Source: Phytophthora quininea
Lineage: Eukaryota; Oomycota; Peronosporomycetes; Peronosporales; Peronosporaceae
Reading direction: 5' to 3'
Length of the DNA: 22,998 nt
Assembly: GCA_011947345.1 (NCBI GenBank)
Contig: JAAVTG010000148.1
Span: forward strand, 1 to 22,998
The notes under the pieces were generated by a model. It was not told the origin of the DNA. It ran no database searches and worked only from the letters and a program-made list of their open reading frames with translations. Made by a program: the position numbers and the translations under genes. The number at the start of each line of letters is the position of its first letter. Positions within the stretch are counted from its first letter, which is position 1. Shown in pieces: positions 9,355 to 16,542 of the stretch.

Positions 9355-10355
9355 CCGCTAACCCCAATGTGAACGCGGTGACCACGAGGTCTTCCACGCG
9401 GGACTCCAGCCAGGGTCCTCTTACACGGGCCGCCGCGCGAGCGTCGGCTGCTTCTCCACGAGATGTTGCTGCTTGGACCAGTCGGACGCTGATCAACCCG
9501 CGTCCGCGTCGCGCAGCTGAGCTTCGCACTGCACCTGATTCGGTCTCGGCTACTGGGCCTCCGCCGTCAAACTTTGCGCCCAACGCGGCGCCGCAGCGGA
9601 GCGACACTGCGGCTGTCCATGAGTTCGTGCAACAGCGCGCGGCGATTGTCCGCTACGTCCGCGACGCGATCGCTGCTGCCGTCGATCGCCAGAAGGAGAA
9701 TGCGGACCGCAGCGGACGCCGAAACGTGGAAAGGTTCCACGTTGGGGACCAGGTCCTATTATCTACCAATGGGATTTCCCCAACCCTTGTGACGAATCTG
9801 GGCGCAAACAAGCTCGCGCCACGGTACATTGGCCCATTCAAGGTGTTAAAGGTCATTGGAGATGCTTATCGGCTACAACTACCATCTGCCCTGCGACTAC
9901 ACCCGACGTTTTACGTCGGTCGTCTGCGCCGCTACCGCCCGGCGTCGATCCCTAGCGATAATCCGGTGCCGCGTGACGCGACACCCACAACATCTGCCGC
10001 AACGCTCGATTCTCCCGCTCCAGCTGCTCCACGCAGCTCTCCAGGCGCTCCAGACGACGCGCCATCGCCCACTCGCGCTCGGTTCCTTCGCGACGGCCCG
10101 GCTCCGCTTGTTGATCGCGATGGTAACTTTCGTCACATTGTGGAAGCCATCCTTGATCACGACGACTCCACCGGTAGTCGCAGCGCTCGTCGCTGCGACG
10201 GGGATATCCCGAGCTCCCGCCGGTATCTGGTCCGGTGGATTGGACCGCTGGACGACAGCTGGGAGCCGCGGGAGGTGCTGCTAGCGGACGTTCCGGACTG
10301 CGTGGAGGCGTACGAGGCAGGCCTTCCACGGGGCGCGACTCCTCGCCGCGCCTAG
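9351..10355 (+). CDS. pol: Pol, integrase C-terminus and chromodomain
   Basis: The integrase tail resumes after a Pro/Ala/Ser/Arg-rich insertion (to about 9600), with QQRAAIVRYVRDAI, DRQKENADRSGRRNVERF and VGDQVLLST, then the IGPFKVLKVIGDAYRLQLP / LHPTFYVGRLRRY block. A second low-complexity linker (about 9935-10120) leads to a chromodomain at about 10128-10315: FRHIVEAILDH, YLVRWIGPLDDSWEPREVLL. Chromodomains of chromoviruses are thought to guide insertion to particular chromatin. The C-terminal 404 bp overlap the antisense ORF. The stop is at 10353-10355. The first frame codon at 9351 is not a true start, since this is part of the pol polyprotein. Confidence 0.88.
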   Translation: MTANPNVNAVTTRSSTRDSSQGPLTRAAARASAASPRDVAAWTSRTLINPRPRRAAELRTAPDSVSATGPPPSNFAPNAAPQRSDTAAVHEFVQQRAAIVRYVRDAIAAAVDRQKENADRSGRRNVERFHVGDQVLLSTNGISPTLVTNLGANKLAPRYIGPFKVLKVIGDAYRLQLPSALRLHPTFYVGRLRRYRPASIPSDNPVPRDATPTTSAATLDSPAPAAPRSSPGAPDDAPSPTRARFLRDGPAPLVDRDGNFRHIVEAILDHDDSTGSRSARRCDGDIPSSRRYLVRWIGPLDDSWEPREVLLADVPDCVEAYEAGLPRGATPRRA

Positions 10356-10857
10356 CCTCGTGCAGCGCTCGCTGGAACAGCCCCACCAGCTTGCGCTCGG
10401 CTTCGGAAAGGGGTGTGGCGCTTGTGATGCGCTCCCAAACAGCGTCACTTGGTCGCGGTACGCTGTACCCGCGACAACTTGGACATCCGATGCGATAATG
10501 AGCGAAGCAGCAGTCGCGGTCGGCATCCCATGACAACTCGCAAATCTGGACCGCCAAGGCCCCCACGGAGAAGCGCGAGTGCTGCTCCTCGCGCTGCAGG
10601 AGTTTCTGCTGGAACGCCGCTGGCCCCTCCGTGTTCCAGCGGTTGACGAACGCCGTCCAGGACCGATCCATCGACTGCGCGGTGACGCTGCCGATCGCAG
10701 CGTCGGGTTTGCTTCGCGTGGCGCGCCAGCGGCAAAACAGCGCACGCATTTCGCTGTCACTGAGGGCGTTGTCGAAGCCACTGCAGTCCGTGAAGGCCCA
10801 ACGCTCCAGGACCTCCTCGTACGTCACGAGCTCGGCGTCCACGGTGTCTCTGTCCAT
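9952..10857 (-). CDS. Antisense ORF of the retrotransposon, Cys/His-containing coiled-coil protein, unknown function
   Basis: A 301-codon frame beginning with ATG (10855-10857) on the strand opposite gag-pol. About 500 bp lie between pol's stop and the 3' LTR; the rest (residues about 168-301) is opposite the chromodomain and its linker. It looks like protein and not a shadow: strong G/C preference at third positions from the first codon on, a Trp-rich N-terminal part (RSWTAFVNRWNTEGP), a Cys/His cluster at residues 116-128 (CCFAHYRIGCPSC) that could bind zinc, and a C-terminal heptad region at about 264-291 (MARRLERLESCVEQLEREN). No family is recognised. It could be an element-encoded accessory protein or a captured host fragment. 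Transcription could start in or near the 3' LTR on the minus strand, but no promoter is seen. Confidence 0.6.
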   Translation of the reverse strand: MDRDTVDAELVTYEEVLERWAFTDCSGFDNALSDSEMRALFCRWRATRSKPDAAIGSVTAQSMDRSWTAFVNRWNTEGPAAFQQKLLQREEQHSRFSVGALAVQICELSWDADRDCCFAHYRIGCPSCRGYSVPRPSDAVWERITSATPLSEAERKLVGLFQRALHEARRGEESRPVEGLPRTPPRSPERPLAAPPAAPSCRPAVQSTGPDTGGSSGYPRRSDERCDYRWSRRDQGWLPQCDESYHRDQQAEPGRREGTEREWAMARRLERLESCVEQLERENRALRQMLWVSRHAAPDYR

Positions 10858-10944
10858 GTTCGTACTGCTGCTGTCGCGGGTGGCTCTTTCGATTGTGAAG
10901 AGCTCACCAAGCTGTTTGGGATCATCGCAGCTTCAACCTTACGT

Positions 10945-10952
10945 AGGGGTGG
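10945..10952 (+). promoter_or_regulatory. Polypurine tract
   Basis: AGGGGTGG lies directly against the 3' LTR, where plus-strand DNA synthesis is primed in LTR elements. It has one T, so it is imperfect. Confidence 0.65.
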
Positions 10953-11100
10953 TGTGACGGGGTACCGTCACACGGTCGCCGTGGCGCACGGCGACCAATT
11001 AGATTAGCTCTTAGTTTTGTTGGCTCACGGCGCCCGAAGTCGGGCGCCACACAGATTGAATAGCCAGAGTTAAATTCCCCACAAGCACCGCCCCGTTACA
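10953..11100 (+). repeat. 3' LTR (148 bp)
   Basis: Same length and sequence as the 5' LTR, except the loop of hairpin 2: GCG at 10984-10986 against CGC. Because the surrounding stem is a perfect inverted repeat, this equals a flip of the whole 23-bp palindrome (10974-10996). Confidence 0.95.
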
Positions 11101-11105
11101 AAATC
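11101..11105. repeat. Target-site duplication, right copy (AAATC)
   Basis: An exact copy of 4261-4265, directly after the 3' LTR. Confidence 0.92.
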
Positions 11106-11192
11106 CGAGAGAATTCGGTCGCGAGTTGATTGCAGGCGAAATATAATACCTCCCCAAGCACAACCTCGCCTGCTCCAGCGAGGAGATAACAT
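11101..11192 (-). pseudogene. Membrane-protein copy A, 5' end severed by the retrotransposon
   Basis: ATG at 11190-11192 opens a frame (MLSPRWSRRGCAWGG...) that runs to the target-site duplication. If the element and one duplication copy are removed, it continues with no stop into DLTRVVRLWSSLQLIYQ at 4265 and below. The joined N-terminal part has the same plan as copies B and C: LQ, a basic stretch, RLW or RW, then SLQ and SY. This short region is too small to be found as a gene on its own, but the restored frame and the homology make it the first 31 codons of copy A. Confidence 0.78.
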
Positions 11193-11394
11193 TGCAAAAC
11201 CACTTGTCCAGACTTCCTTTGCGATGCAGCAAAGGTAGTCGGTCACGCTATATTCTTGTCTTCAAATGCATGACGAAGAGCGAAGCGTGCTAAAAATATG
11301 ATCGGCGGCATTAACAGGAGCAAGCACCCGGTTATATCAAAAAAATTTCATATTTCAAGAACCACTTTGCACCATGTCTTGGCGATTGCACTTG
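11193..11394. other. Intergenic gap between copies A and B
   Basis: This 202-bp AT-richer stretch lies upstream of copy A's start and downstream of copy B's end, so it would hold A's promoter. No recognisable motif is seen. Confidence 0.5.
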
Positions 11395-13221
11395 TCAGTT
11401 CATCCACGCGAACTTGAAAGAGTAGTCGACACCTACGTGAAATGCCACAACACCACGTGAAAAAAATTATCAGCCAGCAGCAACGAGATCGACGTAACGA
11501 AGTGAACAACGCGGCAGGCCAAGGTCACTAGCATCCAGATCATCAGCTTCCCTGCACCAACACCATTTGTGTCTCGAGCACGAACGCGAGCTGGTAGAGC
11601 ACTCGCATGCCGCAATTCCGACGGATCAGCAACGCCAGCAAAAGGAACGAAAGAAGTTGCAGTACTCCAAAGAGAGAAATCACTTGGCCCGTGTACTCGA
11701 CGTTCTGGCGGGTCACATTTTTCAGCTCGGTATGGTATTTTGCGCTTGGAAGATGCACCATCACCATCATGTAGTTGACGTACAGCAGAGGGATGATCGC
11801 TTCCAAGTACCCGGTCAGTACTAGACATTCGAGTGTATACAAAGCACGAAGAGCTTCTTGCAGAATTCCTTGGTGCTGGAACAAGTAAATAGACGCAGTT
11901 TTCGAATCGCGGGGCGACTTCATTTCGACCGAGTCTGGTCGGGAAACTCGTCGTCGGGCGAGAATCGGGTGAACAGCAGCAACTCGCTTTAGACAGAGAA
12001 ATGAAGGCCTCTTGGGGGATGGGAAACTCCTCGAAGATGTCGAGATCGACGACTTCATCTTTGTCAAAAAGTGAGGAACTGGTGGCCTAACTTTGACGTC
12101 GCTGAACAAAGAATCCAACGCGATGAGAAGAGGTTTATCTGCGGGGAAGAGGCGATGCTGCAGGCTGGAGTGCACTCGAATACCGTCTTTGATCTGCGTC
12201 TCAATCTTGCCTGGAGTTCGACACAAGTCGCATACCGCAGCTAAAACATTCTCGTGGCAATTGGCCTCGGACACTTGAATCAATCTCTGCAGAATTGTGC
12301 GAGTGCGTCGGTGTGTGCCGAACAGCATGATGACAGTCTGCGTTGCGTCGGTGACGATCAAGATCAGCATGGTTTTCAGTGTCGACGCACTCTCCATGCA
12401 CGTCGACAGGTAGAGTGCGTTGTAAAAGTCCACTGTGAAAATGACCGCTTCCGGCGTCATGTCCTCTAAATGTTTCGTGAATCGGAGCACAATGTTCTTG
12501 ACCACGATCTTGATGACTGGCAGGAGAACCACAACCGGAAGAACGTAGTTGGTATTGGCAACATTGTGGAATATTAGTTGGTACGCTGGGTAGATCATGC
12601 CCATGGCCTTCTGGGTCGCAATGAAGCACAAGTACTTGAAAAGGCCTCTCTTCTTCCTTAGCAACACGAACAGCAACGTGAACAGCGGCACGTAGAACGA
12701 CGGAGTCATCGTTACGTAGAAGAACGGGATCGGGAATGCCAAGTTGGCTCCGACGATGATACTGGCCCCCGTGTGAATAATTGCAAGGCAGATCATGAAC
12801 AGAGCCAACCTCCGCCACGACAGCGTAAAACCTTGGACCATGAACGTTCCCTGGATGAGAAACGTGTGCGCAGTGACGAGAGTCAGCATTGCCACTCGGA
12901 ACCAAAACCCAAAATTTGCTTTCCATCCGGCGGTTGGATTCTGCAATGGGAAGGCTCCTGCAGAAACACGATCGCCATCATGGGTAGTGGAGTGCCAATG
13001 CATACCACAAGAACGCGAAAGGTTGAGGTGGTCCGAGTGTATTCGTCAAGAGCGAGGACCCGTTCAATGGAGTATTTTCCACCGTGGTAACTCACTTGTC
13101 ACGATGCCCAAAGTCGAAGCAATCGACTGGGAAGCTGGTACAAACAAGTGCGCTGCAGTACAGCCCAGAAATCTCTGTCATTGTCGACGTCGGACCCCGC
13201 GGTTTGAAACCTCGAACTCAT
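11395..13221 (-). pseudogene. Membrane-protein family copy B, recently inactivated
   Basis: Nearly full-length paralog of copy F. I place the start at ATG 13219-13221 (MSSRFQTAGSDVDNDRDFW). A TGA at 13099-13101 replaces the Leu of the conserved LQVSY motif. After it come GGKYSIERVLALDEYTR and GTPLPMMAIVFLQE. A one-base frame change near 12955 leads into a 450-residue open stretch ([84 protein letters not shown]). A second frame change near 11546, at a run of G, leads to CRVVHF. The last intron (11433-11497) has acceptor GTAG, but its donor is TTACGT where working copies have GTACGT. The final exon encodes GVDYSFKFAWMN. Stop and donor changes are substitutions, so this is a real pseudogene despite its good preservation. 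Confidence 0.8.
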
Positions 13222-13353
13222 TGCAATATTGTCGGCGAGTTTGACATGCGACTAGTTTGTCGGACCAGAACATCTCTATTCCTGTCGACAAATGCGATTA
13301 AAATATTGAGATCGGCATTCAAAGACTTTCACAACTACATTTTGTTCGTGTAT
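13222..13353. other. Intergenic gap between copies B and C
   Basis: This 132-bp spacer is upstream of copy B's start and downstream of copy C's stop. No promoter motif or terminator is recognised. Confidence 0.5.
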
Positions 13354-15174
13354 TTACTCACAGCAACCCTTGTGGCTCATCCAGGTGAACTTAAGTGTGA
13401 AATCCACACCGACAAGTGCAGAAAATTATAAGAATAAATAAAATACGGGGAGCAAAAACTCAAAAACACGTACCGAAATGCACAACTCGAAACGCAAGGA
13501 TGATCAGCATCCACATCATGACCTTGTGCTGGATGAGAGTCATTTGAGTCTCCATCACGAACGCGAGCTGATAGAGCGCCGGAATGCCACACTTTTGGCT
13601 CATCAAGGCCGAAAGAAATCCAAACGAAATCATTTCAAGAATGCCAAACACAAAGACGGACTGCATCTTGTCAATGACGTTCTTGGCGGTGACGCCTTGT
13701 AACTCGGTGTGGTATTTCGCGCTTGGAAGATGCACCATGATCATGACGAAGTTCGCGTAGACCATGGCAATGCTTGTATGCAAATACGACGCCAGAACAA
13801 GACACTCACAGGTGAAGAGAGTTTCTAATCCGTTCCGGACAAGATCTGATTGTCGCAGTAGAAGAGAGTGTTCTCGAGAAAGCTTTCTTTGCGCAGGCTG
13901 AGATTCGCGCGAAAGGGATGATTATCGTATCTCGATTCACTAACCCAAAAGCCGAACCCAAGACCAAAATCCTTCGCTTGGGCGGCGACACTCGAGCCTC
14001 CTCAGAATACAGGGCGAGCTTGAGCACGAGCGCTGGATAATTTCCAATCGCTTTAGAAGCTCGTAGTTTGACCCGGACAATGGATGCGGCAGACACGAAT
14101 GCATCTGCACGTTGTCAAAGCTTTGCTGGCCAAACTTGTCGGCATTTTGACACATTATTCGAAGCAATGCTACAAGCGATTTGCTATCACCAGCAACTCC
14201 GGCAGCTCTGCGCACTTGGAACAACACTGTCCGTGTTCTTTGCTGGAGTCCGAGCAGCATTGCAAGAGACTGGGAAGAATCCACAAAGATGATGATCATC
14301 GAAGTGCCCGTCGACTTTGCACTCTGCATGCACGTCGTCAGGTACACTGCGTGGAAGAAATCGACCGCCACAATCACTGCAGCTGGCATCATATCCTCGA
14401 TCTGCGTCGTGGCCAGAGTGACAAAATACTTCAGGACGATTTTGATCACGGGCAGCAATAGAATAACCGGCAACTCGTATTTTGTTTCGGACGCGACGGA
14501 GAAGATCATTTCGTAGGCTGGGTAGACCGCAGGCATCAGCATTTGTGCGCAGATGTAGTGGAAAAGGCTTTCATTTCGCTCGGCCGCAGCGACATTTCGT
14601 GAATCGTTCTCCTCCCGACGATGACCACGAACCAAATTACAAGCAGCAAAAAGAAGATTGGGATCGTCGACAAGGCGAAAAATGGCACTGGCAAGCCAAC
14701 CAGTGTTGAAATCCCCATGGACACGAACGTATAGGTGAGAGACACACACGTGAAGAGCACCATCTTCTGCCGACCAGTTGGTGACGCAATTTTGACAATG
14801 GTTTTGACTTGAGACGCGATGGTGTTGCTGACGACACCTGACAGAATCCCAACTCGCATCCAGAAGCCATAGTTGCTTTGCCACCCTTTTCTTGGGTCAT
14901 TCAGCGGGATCGACTCTTGTGAGATCACGAGAATGCACATGGGCACCAACGTCCCGGAAACTACCAGGATCACGCGAACAAAAGATGTGTTTTGAATGTA
15001 CTCGTCAAAACACAACGCTCGCTCGACAGAATATTTGCCGCCTCGGTAACTAACTTGGAGCGACTGCCATCGGTGTAAACCTTTCAAGAGCGCCGATCGG
15101 AGTCGCTGCAATATTGTCGTTGAGTTCGCATCCCGTAGGGTTGGCGTTCGGGGTGATGCAGATACATTAATCAT
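13354..15174 (-). pseudogene. Membrane-protein family copy C, damaged
   Basis: Paralog of copy F starting at ATG 15172-15174 (MINVSASPRTPTLRD). The first 190 residues are open and show [36 protein letters not shown] and LPVPFFALS. A frame change near 14575, at a run of A, leads to CAQMLMPAVYPAYEMIF, YELPVILLLPVIKIVL, QIEDMMPAAVIVAVDFFHAVYL and TCMQSAKST. In the variable loop three in-frame stops (13940-13942, 13937-13939, 13922-13924) interrupt the frame before LETLFTCECLVLASYLH; a short intron there cannot be excluded. LPSAKYHTELQGV and AFRVVHFG follow. The last intron (13410-13473) has donor GTACGT, but its 3' end reads GTCG in place of an AG, and no other AG lies near. The final exon would encode GVDFTLKFTWMSHKGCCE. 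It is head-to-head with copy D. Confidence 0.78.
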
Positions 15175-15293
15175 CGATCACCACCGCTTGACCTAGAAGA
15201 AAAGTAAATGTCGTTCGGTCTATTCTTGCAGACGGGAAGTACTGTTTTGTTTTAGTTTGCCAGGAATTAGTCGTGAAAACCGCCAACTTGGCA
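15175..15293. promoter_or_regulatory. Head-to-head gap between copies C and D
   Basis: Only 119 bp separate the divergent starts of C (15174) and D (15294), so any promoter here would be shared or back-to-back. I see no clear initiator motif. This is inferred from geometry only. Confidence 0.3.
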
Positions 15294-16504
15294 ATGTCTG
15301 CTGTGGTTGGCCCTGTGTCAACACTCCAGCGAGTCGGAGCAATTCTTGGACCCATTCGCTTGTTCGAGCGTGGTAAGTCAGTTACTTTGGCGGCAAGTAC
15401 TTCATCGACAGAATCGTGTCTCTCGATGAATACAACACTTGGAATTCGCTACCACGAGCGATATATTCCCTGGTGTTTATTCCGGAGTTTGTTCCTCTTC
15501 CGATCCGAACGAGAGATGGCGTGGTAACTACGGGTTTTGTGTCTTCGGGTTGGATTCTCTCGCCAGGTCCCGAATCGCCATTTAGCGATCACTATCACGG
15601 ATTTAATTCTGACGACGATCATGTCAGCTGTCAGTTGATCTGCATCGACGAACAAAAGTTGCCTTGAATGGGCATCGGCGTGGATGTTGACAGTAGCGAC
15701 GTGGTCACTATGCTTTGCTTATTGCTAAAAAGCCCCAGGAGGAGATCGAAAACATAAACTTTAGCTGGTGCTGGCAATCTCGACACGGATGTTGGCCCAA
15801 CTGCCGCTGCAATTCGCAGTTTCGGAACCACCAAGACTGAGGAGACGAAAGTTTCTGTTGTGCGCAGGCTTTGCTTGATTCTCACCCGACTGAAGCGCAG
15901 CTCCGTCTGTCCTGTTATGCCCGCAATCCTCAAGCCTGACTGCAGCTGATAGTAGTATCCCTCCAACAGCATTGCCCGCTCGTCACTTGACCGTAGCAAG
16001 TGACGGTCCTGAGATGTTCTTCACACTCGAGTGTCTTATTGCCACCGCGTACTTGGAAGTCGTTGCTCCTCTGCTTTACGGCAGTTATGTGCTGGTGATG
16101 GTCGAACTCCCAAACGCTCGCTATCACTCGAAAATGATTGGCGTCACCCGAGATAACGTCGACGCTAAAGTGTTTCCAGTGTTGGCCTTCGGACTGCTGC
16201 AAGTCGCATCGTTCGGAGTGTTGGTGCTACTGATCGAGCGGAATTGTGGCACGCACGGAGTACACCAACTCACGTTCCTGCTGGAGACGCAACTGCCCTC
16301 GATTCAGGCCAAGCTAATCATGTGGATGATCATCACGCTCTGCTTCCGCGTGAAGCACTTTGGTGCGTATTTTGCTGCGCAAAACAATGACAAAGCCACG
16401 ACTATCTCCTTCTTTTCCGTTGTACGGTCGACTTCACATTTCAATTTGATCGCCATCATGTCACCCCAAGTGACCATCAGTCGACGGCAAACATTACCGA
16501 ATGA
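15294..16504 (+). pseudogene. Membrane-protein family copy D, internally deleted
   Basis: The start is ATG 15294-15296 (MSAVVGPVSTLQRVGAILGP). Compared with copy E, about 10 bases are missing near 15374 and a TAA stands where E has CAA, just before VSYFGGKYF. IVSLDEYNTWNSLPRA, PEFVPLP and RWRGNYGFC follow in shifted frames. Then most of the central membrane region (about 240 residues in copy F) is missing. A short block (VDSSDVVTMLCLLL, about 15681-15722) corresponds to the loop after the eighth hydrophobic segment. The C-terminal domain from about 15990 is well kept: FFTLECLIATAYLE, LPNARYHSKMIGVTRDNV, QLTFLLETQ, CFRVKHFG. The last intron starts with GTGCGT at 16363, but its expected end (about 16426) reads TACG, not AG. 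The final exon resembles VDFTFQFDRH and stops at 16502-16504. Confidence 0.8.
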
Positions 16505-16542
16505 ACCGCCGCAACTAATGGTCCGAAGCGAGTGAACTTTAC

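Larger units (their letters stand above)
4266..11100 (+). mobile_element. Complete Ty3/gypsy chromovirus LTR retrotransposon
   Basis: The element is 6,835 bp. In order: 148-bp 5' LTR beginning TG and ending CA, primer-binding site, gag with a CCHC knuckle, aspartic protease (DSGA), reverse transcriptase (YFDD), RNase H, integrase (HHCC zinc region and D,D-35-E), C-terminal chromodomain, purine-rich tract, and 3' LTR. Perfect 5-bp direct repeats flank it. The domain order RT-RNaseH-IN and the chromodomain place it in the chromovirus branch. The LTRs differ only by the inversion of one hairpin, so insertion was recent. Frame breaks in gag-pol (near 4517, about 5480-5560, 5763, 6919, 9270) fall mostly at base runs and may be sequence errors. 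A 301-codon antisense ORF lies in the 3' part. It is inserted in exon 1 of membrane-protein copy A. Confidence 0.96.

Noticed and set aside
15631..15999. 122-codon minus-strand frame inside copy D
   Set aside because: The plus strand here carries degraded family sequence (VDSSDVVTMLCLLL), and the minus frame shows no homology.
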